NCBI GenBank assembly: GCA_963555705.1
Contig: OY743169.1
Location: 52,810,124-52,874,123, forward strand
DNA length: 64,000 nucleotides
Direction of reading: 5' to 3'
From: Ligustrum vulgare
Taxonomy: Eukaryota > Streptophyta > Magnoliopsida > Lamiales > Oleaceae
Shown here: positions 22,898 to 33,344 of the stretch, in pieces
Numbering within the stretch: the stretch's first letter is position 1
Layout: each line of letters starts with the position of its first letter
Notes under the pieces: model-generated
Database searches by the model: none
The model's input: the letters and a program-made list of their open reading frames with translations, nothing else
What the model was told of the DNA's origin: nothing
Translations under genes and position numbers: made by a program

Positions 22898-24313
22898 TGG
22901 TGCGTGTCGCAATGCACCAAAATAATAAATAATTTCTTACTCGCTAAATATTAATTAATAATGTAGTAGTGAGAGTAATGGTCGATCCCACGAGGAACGG
23001 AAACTAATTTTAGTTGTTCGATCAATTAGAATGGAATGGGGGGTTTTGTTGTTTGAATTGCTTGAATGAAAAATATGCATAAAATAAATAATTAAATATG
23101 ACTAGAGAATTAATATGAGAAGAAATCTTGTTCTCGGGTTCGGTTGTGCCCTCAATTAATGTTATACTTTTCCTTGTAACGTGTTTCTATTCCTAATTCA
23201 ATTATCAATCATAAATAATCAACAAGCTCTGATTATCTAAATTCTTCCTTATGTGTATTGATTCAAAATAAGCTCTTTGAACCAATTCTAGCCATGGAAA
23301 ATCCTAAACAAGCTCTTAGAATTTAATGCACGACTAGTATGAAAATTTAGAAGAATAGATTGAATTGAATCGTTAATTACACAAGCTCGAATTAAACAAT
23401 CCAAGTCGAATTATTACTAAACCTGCACGAGATTTATTTGCTACTAAAGTAAAGATTCAATGACAATTACGGATCAAGAATCTAAACATAGCATATTCAT
23501 GAATCCAAAGATCAATAATCCAACTGGCCAAATTAAACTATTAATCAAATAAACTCAATTGAACATTCAAAACATAATAATCCAACAATTGAAATAAAGG
23601 AATAAATTCACGCTACTAATTTGTAGGAAAAGAAAATAACATAATTAAATTGACACAACTTCCCCTTTGAACAAGATATGGAATTTATCCTAGCATGATT
23701 GTGGTAGATTCTTCAAGTTACTTCATGAATTTCATTGTTGTTGATATTCTTGCGCTTGAAAATCTCCAAAGAATGCTCTATATTTTTCTCTCAATTTTTC
23801 TCAATGTGTAGCCTCTTTCAAAAATAATAAAAGTCTCTTTTTCTTGTCATGAAATTCCTTTTTTATAGCCTCAATTTCGTGCCCTAGCTTTGGGCTCAAG
23901 AAATCCCAAAATTATGGAAAAAATTGAAATATGGAAATTTTTGACTGAAATAGTTACGTCCGTGAATTTCCTTTTACGGCCGTAACACGGTTTCTACATA
24001 ATTCTCGCAAATTGAAGTTACGGCCGTAACATATCTACTTACGGCCGTAAAGAGGTTTCTACTGATTTTCTTCTTTCTTCAACAACACTTTTACGGCCGT
24101 GACTTTGTTACCTTACGGCCGTAACTGTATTTGCACCTAAGTCCCCAATCTTCAGTTTTGCGTGCATTTTGGTCCTTTTTTCTTCTTTTCTCTTCTTTTA
24201 TGATCCTATACAATATAAAATATAAAATGCATTAATAATACTTAGATAGAATCACATTATTGCGTATTCAAGGATATAAGTGCATCAAATAAACGTTAAT
24301 ATAACACTTATCA
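22898..24313 (-). repeat. Upstream (5') LTR of the TR-GAG element
   Basis: A 1,416-bp LTR, nearly identical to 16824-18240 in the same orientation. It holds the second cluster of six TTACGGCCGTAA-type palindromes (23953-24126); at two sites where the other LTR has ACGGACGT this one has ACGGCCGT. Confidence 0.9.
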
Positions 24314-24324
24314 ATTCCACAGGC

Positions 24325-25330
24325 CGGGCATTTGAAACAGTCTTGTTACTTCAAGAATAGTTTGAAAATGTCATGTTTGTCGACCTTGTGAGTTTCTAGT
24401 TCAAAGCAGGGGGCTAGCCTTTATAATTTTGAAGTATAGTTATACAGGTCGGTCATGGCCTACCTTATGGACTTTAGTGCAAAGGAGGGGTCAAGCCCTG
24501 CCCTTTGTGAGTTTATGAGAAATATTTTGTAACGTCGAGCAAGGCCGACCTTGTACACGACTTACACAAAGAAGTGGCCAAGCTTTTGACTTTGTGAATT
24601 CATGAAAAATAATTTGTAAGGTCGAGCAAGACCGACCTTGTAAATAATTTACACAAAGAAGTGGTCAAGTCCTTGACTTCGTGTTTTTGGAGGAAATAGT
24701 TTATAAAGTGGTTCCATATGACCGACCTTCTAAATTATTTAACTGTAATTTAAGGAAATTGTTAGTCAGGTCGGGCATCTAGGCCGACCTTGTAAACCTT
24801 TTGCACAAAGAAGGGATCAAACATTTGACCTTGTATAATTTAAGGAAATAAGTTGGGAAGGTAGGCCGACCTTGTAGACTTTTTGTACAAAGAAGGGATC
24901 AAACCATTGACTTTGTGTAAAAAAGAAATAGTTTGATGGGTAGGGCAGGTAGGCCGACCTTGTAGACTCTTTGTAGGGAAGCAATCTGTGAGGCCGAGCA
25001 TGATGGTCGACCATGTAAATTACTCGTGCTAAATTAATTCGTCAGGTTGGACATTTTGGTCGACCTTGTGATTTATTTGCGAGGAAATAATTTGTAACGC
25101 CTTGCCATATGAGACATTGTAAAATATTTGTAAGGAAATAATTTGTAAGGCCTTGTCATATGAGACATTGTAAATTATTTGCGAGGAAATAATTTGTAAT
25201 GCCTTGCCATATGAGACATTGTAAATTATTTGCAAGGAAATAATTTGTAACACTTTGCTATATGAGACATTGTAAATTATTTTACCTTGCGTTCTTGGCA
25301 GATAATTTGTAAAGTCATGCTTTGTGGTTG
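24325..25330 (+). repeat. Array B, right part, including four 60-bp units
   Basis: Many copies of GGTCGAGCAAG.CCGACCTTGTAAA with intervening AAGAAGTGGTCAAG words. At 25074-25280 four near-identical ~60-bp units containing GAGGAAATAATTTGTAA and CATATGAGACATTGTAAA follow head to tail. This is the continuation of 16440-16660 after the TR-GAG insertion. Confidence 0.75.
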
Positions 25331-25479
25331 GCCTTGTAAACCATTCCCAATGTGATTGTATGGTAGAATTTCTGCAATTATCACAGTTGTTTTCGTTTGG
25401 TGACTGGAGGGCATAGAAACTAAACTCAGATTAGCGAGGGATTATGGCTTGCATTGATAATAGAACCTATTTATATGTT

Positions 25480-25889
25480 TAAGCAAGGAATAGATTATAT
25501 TAAGTAATAATCGTTAACTTATGTTAAGAAGTAATAAGCCGAGATCATGTTAAGTAATGAGCTCGAGCTTATGTTGAGTAATAAGCCCAAGCCTGTTTTA
25601 GCGGGAGTTATAGGCCGAGCTCATGTTAGCACATAAGCCCGAGCATGTGTTAGGAAATAATAGGCCGAGGTCATATTTAAGTAATGAGCTCGAGTTAACG
25701 TTAAGGAATGATAAGCCGAGCTTATGTTGAAAGATAAGCCGAGCTTATGTTGAGTAATAAGCCAAGCTTGTTTTAGCAGGAATTTAATTGATTCAAAGCA
25801 AACTTTTTTTTCAATCAATATAATTAGCTATTGAAGAAAATGGTTGGAGCGTGTTAATCAATCAAGATAAGCCGAGCTTATGTTGAGTA
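25480..25889 (+). repeat. Array A, right part
   Basis: Repeated AATAAGCCGAGCTTATGTTGAG and GTAATGAGCTCGAGCTTATG words, same orientation as 15985-16320. It is cut off at 25890 by the CACTA element. Confidence 0.7.
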
Positions 25890-26162
25890 ATTATGCGTCG
25901 GTTTTTTAATAACCGACGCTTCAATTTAAAAAAAAAAAATAAAATAAACACTTTAGGCGTCGGTTCAAACTTTAGAACCGACACCTAAAGTTCGACTTTA
26001 TGCGTCGGTTTTTAAAAAACCGACGCATAAAGTCTAACTTTAGGCGTCGGTTCTAAAGTTTGAACCGACGCCTAAAGTGTTCATTTTTTTTTCCCCGTTT
26101 TCACACCTGCAGTGACCCAGGCCGCTGCAGGTAATAGCCTACAGTGACCCAGGCCGCTGCAG
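25890..26162. repeat. CACTA subterminal repeats and a duplicated CTGCAG hairpin
   Basis: Four GCGTCGGTT/AACCGACGC hairpins at 25893-26078, followed by two direct copies of CAGTGACCCAGGCCGCTGCA (about 26110-26162), each of which can fold on its GCTGCAG/CTGCAG ends. Confidence 0.8.
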
Positions 26163-26344
26163 GTCGTGACATGCAGTCATTTGGACGTGGCCCGCGATGA
26201 CTTGAACATTTTCCACATGCGCATCATCAAATATATATATATAATCGACATATACATAATAAAATTAAATAGAGAACAATTATATATACAAGATTGTTGT
26301 TTTATTATACAAATATGTAAATTTAAGTTTGGATACGCGTCATT

Positions 26345-28010
26345 TTACACACACCTATCAACGAAATATTTGGCCCATAAATTTTGAATCTCAAAGATTT
26401 CCTCCGTTGAGTAGTATTTTTTAAATGCCTACAAACAATCAAAACATATTATTAGTTATTTTATAATAAAATATAAAATCTTAATTAAAAACTCTAATTT
26501 AAATTACTTATACCTTTTCTAACGAAGGAAGCTGGAAGTGTTCTGTGACTATCTCATACATATTTCTCATAACGTAATAGCCACACTCAGAACCTCCAGG
26601 TTGCTGAGGACACTGAAATTTTCACATTGAAAACTAAAATGAATAATCAAACTTAATAGAATATGAAAATAATTCAAAACATTACAATAAATTTTAAATG
26701 TGTTTTCGTACCTTTATTTTTAGCCACGTTGTATTGCCTTTCGTCCTAACACCTCCTTGGGCCCAATACATTTTGAAAGCCCTAAAATTTTAATAAATTA
26801 TATGAACAAGTTACCAAAAAAAAAAAATACTCTAAATTTTCTACAGAAATTTTGGCAGAGTCTCCCCTGTAAATTGAACTTATCTAACCTGTAAAGAGTC
26901 AAGTTGCTATTGAAATAAATTCTCAACAATCACAACAGAAATTCATCGATTTTACCACAACTCCACAATCAATTTCATCACAACTCCACAATTATTTCAT
27001 GAAAAATTATCATAACTTACGTATTCAATAGCGGCTTGATATCTAAGTCACGCTTACATGCACCAGCTGAATCCAAGAAGTACACCGTATTCTTCTGAGG
27101 AGAAATCACTAGCAACATCCAGTGGTTCCTACGTATTATGAACGTGTAAATACAACTTTAAACATATATGATTCAAATTAGGTAAAAAAAGAGAGAATGT
27201 CGGTGGTCTTACTCCTGAAAATACGGTGCTATAATGAACTTCTTACTTTGCATTGCCCTCATGGTGCTGTCCATGTAAGTTACAACACCATCTGCATTTG
27301 TTCTTACCGAAACCGATGCAATGTGTGTCGGAGACATGAATCCAATTGATTCAATACCGTATTCATGACACATCTCATGGAGGTACCTAAAAATAATTAA
27401 ACCAATAAATATAAATAAAATAATGATTTAAATATGCGTACATTTCAATATACCTTAAATTGCTCCGTTTGTCGTTCTTTCTTGAACAACTCCCATTGCT
27501 CTTCAGATAAGAAATCATAAAGCTGCGTAGGGGATTTATATTTTGGGTGGTCATGTGTAATGTACTTATGAACCAGCCTTGTCTTAAAATCTTTCCATCG
27601 CATCCCCGCAACTTTCAAAACACTTGATTTCAGACGACGATCATCGGGGATGTTGAACTCCCTCTGAAAGTTAAGGATAATATGCGATGTTATAAAAAAT
27701 ATTACGATTAATGTTCAATTCATTATGTATAAAGTGATAGTACCTTGATTTCTTCCCACATCATATCCTTAAGGCCTTGATCCACTTTGTGCCAATCACT
27801 GATGTTTATGTCAACGTGAATACGGACCAAAGACCCTATGAAAGCTTTGAAATTATTCTTTCCTGGTCCGATCGGCCTATTTTTTTCATCGAACTCAATA
27901 ACATTGATTTCTGGCCCCGCCTTCTTAATTTTCTTACACATAGTCGGCCCTCTTGTCCTTTTTGTTTGGGTAGTACTATGATCGTCTGAAGAACTTGAAG
28001 ACTCCGCCAT
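26345..28010 (-). CDS. Spliced CACTA-borne gene: Transposase_24-like N-terminus plus Ulp1-like C48 peptidase
   Basis: Seven exons with GT-AG introns can be read: 27744-28010, 27454-27663, 27213-27386, 27021-27128, 26712-26781, 26514-26612 and 26345-26428 (stop TAA 26345-26347). Exons 1-2 encode a Ptta/En-Spm (Transposase_24) type segment (KAFIGSLVRIHVDI, SDWHKVDQGLKDMMWEEI, WKDFKTRLVHKYI). Exons 3-7 encode an Ulp1-like cysteine peptidase with His in ENHWMLLVI, Asp in YFLDSAG, Gln in CPQQPGG and Cys in SECGYYVMR, the full catalytic set. Ulp1 enzymes cleave SUMO or related modifiers; CACTA and MULE elements often carry such domains. Exons 3 to 7 join in phase; the exon 2 to 3 junction does not, so there is a small lesion or a different splice site there. 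Start chosen at MAESSSS. Confidence 0.75.
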
Positions 28011-28632
28011 TATATTAAAACAATATAACACGTACCTGCACATATGACAATCAATATTCATGTTAGAAATATATATATATCAAATTATTGTTATCAAGAT
28101 CACAAATAATATTAACAATGTATAGCGCTAAGGAATACAAGAAAGTTTAGTAGTTGGAATCATATAAGATAATTTACGACCTATATGTGAAGATATAATT
28201 AAAAAGATTAAAAGTTTACAAGGATGATTGTATTTTATATAGTTATTTTTTTAGTATGGTCAATTTTGTACGAGTGACAGTCACCACAAATTATAATTTT
28301 CATTTTTTATTTGTAAATTTTTACCAAATTTTCGACAGAGTCTCCTTTGTAAATTGGACTTAGCCAACCTATAGGGGGAATGAAAATACTACAATAAAAC
28401 CAAATTATTCACCATCGACATATTCAAAACTCAAACGCAACTCCAATCAAACTTCAACATCATCTACTACTCCAACATTAATCCAAAATCAATTCTCAAC
28501 TTTTAAAAATCAAACTAAGATTGCATAACTTAACTCCAATAAATCAAATATTATTGTATACCAATATACTAACTTCAAATCAATAATATATATTCAAACA
28601 AACCAATTAACTTGATAAATAATAAATCAATT

Positions 28633-28700
28633 ATATATATATATATATGCACAAACATATACATACACACAGATATATATATATATATACACACACAAAA

Positions 28701-28743
<43 letters not shown>

Positions 28744-28918
28744 TACATACACGCACATATATATATATATATATACACACACACAAAGATATACATACAC
28801 GCACATACACACATAGATATATATATATATATACATACATACATACATACATATATATACACAAACATTATATAAACACATAGATATATATGTGTGTATA
28901 TATATACACACACACATT
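28633..28918. repeat. (TA)n / (CA)n / (CATA)n microsatellite block
   Basis: Almost 290 bp of alternating TA, CA and CATA tracts. Long open frames on both strands here encode only Tyr-Ile-His-Cys-Val repeats and are not genes. Confidence 0.9.
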
Positions 28919-28959
28919 TACAAAAAATACTAAGTAGGGGGTAGAAATTTAAGGTCACC

Positions 28960-29048
28960 TTGCGGAGGCGGCGACGGGCGGGAGGTGCGGCGACGGTCGG
29001 GAGGTGCGGCGACGGGCGGGCGGTGCGGCGACAGGCGGGCAATGGCGG
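28960..29048. repeat. GC-rich CGGCGACGGGCGGGAGGTG repeats
   Basis: About four head-to-tail copies of a ~24-bp GC-rich unit (GCGGCGACGGGCGGGAGGTG and variants) just inside the right subterminal zone of the CACTA element. It contrasts sharply with the AT-rich neighbourhood. Confidence 0.7.
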
Positions 29049-29154
29049 CTTGGGTGTGGAGGGAGTGGAGAGAGTTTGGGCGTAGAGAGAGTTTTGTGAT
29101 TGAAGTGAGTTATGCGGATTATACAATTGAAAAGGACGCGGAAAAAAACCCGGG

Positions 29155-29400
29155 TTTGGGCGTCGGTTCCCCTTGAACCGACGCCCAAAACCGGGTTTTG
29201 GGCGTCGGTTCCTCTTGAACCGACGCCCAAACTCGGGGTTTGGGCGTCGGTTCACTTGAACCGACGCCCAAAAACGGGTTTTGGGCGTCAGTTCAACAGG
29301 AACCGACGTCTTTACTTAAAATTTATTTACAAAACTGCCACCGCGTTTTCAATTGGCGTCGGTTGTTACATAAAACGACGCATAATCCCCATTTTTTATG
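29155..29400. repeat. Right subterminal hairpin repeats of the CACTA element
   Basis: Four or five copies of GGGCGTCGGTTC ... GAACCGACGCCC hairpins with three- to six-base loops, the mirror of the left subterminal region. Confidence 0.85.
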
Positions 29401-29418
29401 CGCGATTTTGTACTAGTG

Positions 29419-30829
29419 TGCTAAAGTATATTAAATGTTTCTATTGGTGATCACATAAAAATATGATGTTTTATATAATTGGTCACTGTGTGAGTTACTT
29501 TATAATTTGCTACTTAACTCAGCTAATTTCTAAGTTATAAAAACTTTAGATCACAAAAAATAGCATGAATCATCAAGGGAACGGATCAAATAACTTCAAA
29601 TTCAGCAAGTAATTGAGTTCAACTCGTGTATTATTGATCTAATCTTACTTAAGGTCGTGTAAATAGCGAGACCAAAATTACAATCAGATTCATCAATTAA
29701 ATCAGCATATTAACAAATTATGAGGCTTTCACAATTTCCACAAAGATCAATAATTAATTGATTATAATCCTTCAGGCATATTGCTCATAAATCATAATGG
29801 TTTTGTCAGAAGTGTACCAAGAATGTTCCATTTTGAGTCTTGGTCAAAGCTCTCGACTTGTTCTAAGAAATAGAGGGACCAACAAATATTTCATGATCGG
29901 AAAGCTTATTTCTCAAATTCACATATCACCATAATTTTTGTTCTCAAACTATTTCAAATTTAATAAATTAATCTCAGCTTTACCGAACAGATTATCAGAT
30001 TGGACAAAGATAAGTAATCATGTTTAGAGTTGATTAGCTGAGATTCGAAGATTTTTTAACGCTTCTATAAGTATTAACTGTTCAACAAAAAGAGCAAGAT
30101 CAGTTCTTTATATAGTGGGATATGCTATTAAAATTCTATAAGTGGACAAATTCTTTCAAAGTAATCTCCATCTATCTCCCAAAAAATCACATTTGAACCA
30201 TAGTACTGAGATCTTAAAGGCTAAAGCTTGGAGGTGTAGAGTGTGTAAGCATATAAGTGAGACTGAACAAGAGTCAGTTGTTGCAGACCTAAGTCAAATG
30301 TTAATATCAATCGGGCATATAAGAGGTAATAATCATTTGTACACGTTTAGTCAAAAATAAAATTGTAAAAGAGCACCCAATGAATAATTAGAGTGAAGAA
30401 TGTAAATAGCACTGTTATACATTACCTGATGGTGGCGCACTGTTGTAGACTCAAGGAGCTTTCCATGAGCACAAACTTCCTTCTTTGTATAGGGTTTTAA
30501 AGTAGTCTAAATTTTATCTACATGAGGTCTTTGTTGAAGTGGCAACCTGATCAATATATGGTTTGCAAAGTTTCCTTAGTTCTTGGAAATAGGATTAGTA
30601 ATTTCCTGAACTCGGATGACATGAGGAGTCATGGTGTTCTTGGATATCTCATATATATCAAGAGTTTTTGTAGTTAATCATTTCTTGTTGCTTCGATGGC
30701 TATGATAAGAGGCTCAGCAATTACAACTGGTGGCCGTAGTGCACCATAATTTGTAGGAGATCAGGCTGGGGCAGTTCATACAATATTTCGCATCAAGGAC
30801 ATAAATTGATGGCCAAATTAAGGCTACTA
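29419..30829. other. Non-coding stretch
   Basis: No gene supported. It may contain upstream parts of the receptor-kinase relic that follows, but I see no clear leucine-rich repeats before about 30830. Confidence 0.4.
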
Positions 30830-31640
30830 AAACCTATCAGTACTATTCCTTCCACAATTTTCAATCTCTCTGCTATAACAGGCTCTAAGTCTCTGGGAAT
30901 AAGTTTCATGGAAATCTTCCTAAATCGCACAGGCTTAATTGGTTGAATGCCACTGGAAACTAACTTGGAATTGGAGAATTCGATGACCTAAGTTTTATTT
31001 CATCATTGACAAATGCCATGTGATTAGAATCACTGGCAATAAACAACAATAGCTTAGGAGGTGTTTTTCCTAAATCCTTAGGGAATCTCTCAAGTAACCT
31101 TTTCATACTGTACTTAGACAACAATCAGATACCCGGTAGAATCCTAGATGAACTTGGGGACCTCTTTAATCTGCAAGATATCCAGTTGTGGAACAACGAA
31201 CTCATAGGTAACATCCTCCTATCATTTGGAAACTTCAAAATCAGACGGCACTAGATTTGTCTATGAATCGGCTCACGGGCAAAGTCCCATCTTCCATAGG
31301 CAATTTAAGCACCTTGATTTATCTTTCCCTGAGAGAGAACAAATTTCATGGCAACGTCCATTCAAGTTTGGGAAATTCCCAAATTTGTTAGAACTTGATC
31401 TCTCTAAGAACAGATTTAATGGAACGATTCCATAGTAAGTTTTTGTTCCATCTTTGTCAGTAGCTCCAAACATTTCTTGGAGCCACTTGGTCGATCCCCT
31501 TCAGGGTCAATTTGGAAATTTAAGGAATATAGGTCAGATGGATGTATCTAAAATGTTATCCATCGAGATCCCAAACTCCATTGGAAGCTGTGAAAGGTTG
31601 GAGGTGTTCTTCGAAACTTTAACCTCGCAGGCGAAATGGG
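30830..31640 (+). pseudogene. LRR receptor-like kinase fragment (leucine-rich repeats only)
   Basis: Across several frames the sequence encodes consecutive plant-type leucine-rich repeats: LFILYLDNNQIPGRI, LDELGDLFNLQDIQLWNN, ALDLSMNRLTGKVPSSIG, LSTLIYLSLRENKFHG, LLELDLSKNRFNGTIP and IPNSIGSCERLEV. This matches the ectodomain of LRR-RLK class XII or similar receptors, which bind ligands at the plasma membrane. It is broken by stops and shifts throughout (for example TAG at 31434-31436), and no transmembrane or kinase part is present. The longest clean pieces are 31226-31435 and 31454-31687. Confidence 0.75.
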
Positions 31641-32061
31641 TCCTCATCACGACCTTGATGGTGATCTTCGGGGTTAGGGAAAAGTGAGTCAATAATCTTG
31701 ATAGTGGTGGTCGCGAGGAAGTCATTGCTGCGATGATCGTCGGAAGATATCGGAAGTTTTTGCAGGAATGACCAGAAGAAACGCTAAGGAAGAAGAACTA
31801 AGTTGAGGCTTCTGAATGTCTACCATTTTGAGGAAATACATGAAAATACCCTAAATATTTTACCAATTTTTGAAAATACCCTAACAATTTTATATCTTTT
31901 AAAAATACCTTAAATACTATAAACTACCACAAAAACCCTTATATATCATATTTCAATTAAACACATTAAGATTTAGAAAAGTTACAACCTAGTCCTTGAA
32001 ATTTTATTAATTTTATTTATGATTTTATTTGATTTTTGTTCGCTCTTAGTAGCACCCTCAC
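31641..32061. other. Junction stretch before the pararetrovirus
   Basis: AT-rich, with three copies of AAAATACCCT-like words at about 31852-31920. The complementary word GGGGTATTTTGAAAA occurs just after the viral ORFs (about 41815), so these may be host target sequence on both sides of the integration. No gene supported. Confidence 0.4.
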
Positions 32062-32062
32062 T

Positions 32063-32074
32063 TGGTATCAGAGC
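32063..32074 (+). other. Pararetrovirus primer-binding site (tRNA-Met)
   Basis: TGGTATCAGAGC, the site used by caulimovirids to prime minus-strand DNA and by convention the origin of their circular maps. It lies four bases before the first Met codon of ORF 1. Confidence 0.85.
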
Positions 32075-32077
32075 CAT

Positions 32078-32362
32078 ATGACAGATCTAAAAGATAAATA
32101 TTATATAACACAAATTAAAAATGAATATATAATATATACATCAAGATTTATAATTATGCATACATTAACACTACCCGATAATTATAAAATAGAAATCTTG
32201 AACACTTTAAAAGATTTAGATAAAGATGTAAGAAGAGAAATATATAATCTAATAAATTTCGATATAATAAAAGAAGATTTTATCATAAACGAAATATTAG
32301 ATTTAATCCACAAAGACATACTAGAAGAGTTATATAAAGATTATAGAAATGGATTATCATAG
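32078..32362 (+). CDS. Pararetrovirus small ORF 1, unknown function
   Basis: About 94 residues from ATG 32078, or 68 from the second Met at 32156. Charged, rich in Ile, Asp, Glu and Lys, with no motif recognised. Its end overlaps ORF 2 by 14 bases, the tight packing seen in polycistronic caulimovirid RNA. The upstream start follows the primer site so closely that the 32156 Met may be the real one. Confidence 0.5.
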   Translation: MTDLKDKYYITQIKNEYIIYTSRFIIMHTLTLPDNYKIEILNTLKDLDKDVRREIYNLINFDIIKEDFIINEILDLIHKDILEELYKDYRNGLS

Positions 32363-32774
32363 AGCGGATCCTCAATTAATTAGATATCTAGACATAGAAA
32401 CAAATGAAGAATTAGATTTAATAATAGAACAAAGAAGAAATTTAATGGACCAAATAAGAGAAGAAAGAAATATAAAACGACAAGAAAAATTAAGATTAAA
32501 ATTATTGGAGAAAAAGAGAGAATATTTTGATAGAATTTTAAAACAATTACCAAAAATTCAAACGATTTTAGAAGACAAAGAAAAAACTAGAAAAGAAAAA
32601 TATGATAAAACAAACACATTGGAAGACTATCTAAAATATTATAGAATATATCATAGAAAATCAATGATTGGATCAATAGAAGAATATTGTGAATATCAAA
32701 TAATGAATTATAAAGAAGCAAAATATGAAACAGAACTTATTCTAGAAATCGAACATATTAAAGGAAGAAATTAA
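32349..32774 (+). CDS. Pararetrovirus small ORF 2, charged helical protein
   Basis: 141 residues, very rich in Glu, Lys and Arg. Residues about 20-90 look like a long amphipathic helix or coiled coil. No catalytic motif. It overlaps ORF 1 and its stop overlaps the start of ORF 3 as TAATG. Position before the virion-associated proteins suggests an accessory or transmission-related role as in other caulimovirids, which is inference from layout only. Confidence 0.55.
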   Translation: MDYHRADPQLIRYLDIETNEELDLIIEQRRNLMDQIREERNIKRQEKLRLKLLEKKREYFDRILKQLPKIQTILEDKEKTRKEKYDKTNTLEDYLKYYRIYHRKSMIGSIEEYCEYQIMNYKEAKYETELILEIEHIKGRN

Positions 32775-33343
32775 TGACAGGATTTCCAGAAATAAAATTT
32801 GAAAAACAAATAATAGAAAATATAAGACTTCCAGTTGGATCATATCAAATAAAAGGAGCAAATACAACTATGTTTCAACCATTAAGCTCATGGGGAGAAT
32901 CTGATGGATTTCTTAACATGCAATTAAATTGGATAAGTGCATTTTTATGGCAAACATATAAAAACATAAATTTACAAGATAAATTAGCTATCGAAGAATT
33001 ACAACAATTAAATATACAGGACATGAATATTAAAGAAAAATTACAAAATATTCAAAATAAACTAACAATACAATTTAAAGAATTAAAAGAAATGATAGGA
33101 GAGGCTAAAAATATAGATGAAGAAATTTTAAAAGAATTCCAAAGAAAATCAGGAGAATTAATTAATCAAGATAAAATTGGAATAATTATAGAAAAAATAG
33201 ATAGGTTAAATGAAAAAATAAGAAAGAATGAAAACGAAAAAATCATATCAATAGAAGAAAGAATCAAAAAGTTAGAAATAAAAATAGATGATATGTATGA
33301 CAGACTATTTAAGGTACAAAAAACTCAAAAACCAAGAGTATAA
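32774..33343 (+). CDS. Pararetrovirus ORF 3, coiled-coil protein (possible transmission-factor analogue)
   Basis: 189 residues. The N-terminal ~65 residues are mixed, with a segment rich in aromatic residues (ISAFLWQTYKN); the rest is heptad-like helix with many Lys, Glu, Ile and Leu. In caulimoviruses the aphid transmission factor has an N-terminal globular part and C-terminal helices and sits just before the virion-associated protein; this ORF has the same position and shape. The function is inferred from that alone. Starts in the TAATG overlap with ORF 2. Confidence 0.5.
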   Translation: MTGFPEIKFEKQIIENIRLPVGSYQIKGANTTMFQPLSSWGESDGFLNMQLNWISAFLWQTYKNINLQDKLAIEELQQLNIQDMNIKEKLQNIQNKLTIQFKELKEMIGEAKNIDEEILKEFQRKSGELINQDKIGIIIEKIDRLNEKIRKNENEKIISIEERIKKLEIKIDDMYDRLFKVQKTQKPRV

Positions 33344-33344
33344 A

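Larger units (their letters stand above)
16824..24313 (-). mobile_element. Gypsy-type TR-GAG element: gag and protease only
   Basis: A 7,490-bp LTR element on the minus strand with a perfect 5-bp duplication ATTCC (16819-16823 and 24314-24318). The LTRs are 1.4 kb and closely similar. The PBS is complementary to tRNA-Asp and sits six bases inside the upstream LTR; the PPT AGTGTGGGGAGATT precedes the other LTR. The interior encodes a broken gag and an aspartic protease, after which the coding sequence stops; reverse transcriptase, RNase H and integrase are absent, and about 2 kb of non-coding sequence separates the protease from the PPT. This fits the non-autonomous TR-GAG class of plant Gypsy elements. 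Gag style and tRNA-Asp priming suggest the Athila/Tat side of Gypsy (inference). Confidence 0.9.
25890..29418 (-). mobile_element. CACTA (En/Spm) transposon, left end truncated, carrying an Ulp1-like gene
   Basis: The right end reads ...ATTTTGTACTAGTG, so the element begins CACTAGTACAAAAT on the minus strand, the CACTA signature. Subterminal regions at 25890-26085 and 29155-29400 are packed with GGCGTCGGTTC...GAACCGACGCC hairpins, the usual transposase-binding repeats. The left end starts inside the repeat zone at ATTATGCGTCGG and lacks the terminal ~32 bases seen on the right, so it is truncated and no 3-bp duplication can be checked. No TNP2-type transposase is visible; the only gene is the spliced minus-strand one at 26345-28010. 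Confidence 0.85.

Noticed and set aside
24325..25330. CRISPR-like array because of regular repeats
   Set aside because: Repeats are degenerate, spacers are repeated too, and the setting is a plant nuclear genome full of transposons.
28575..29255. 226-codon minus-strand open frame and its neighbours
   Set aside because: They translate microsatellites and CACTA subterminal repeats into Tyr/Ile/Cys/Val runs; not coding.
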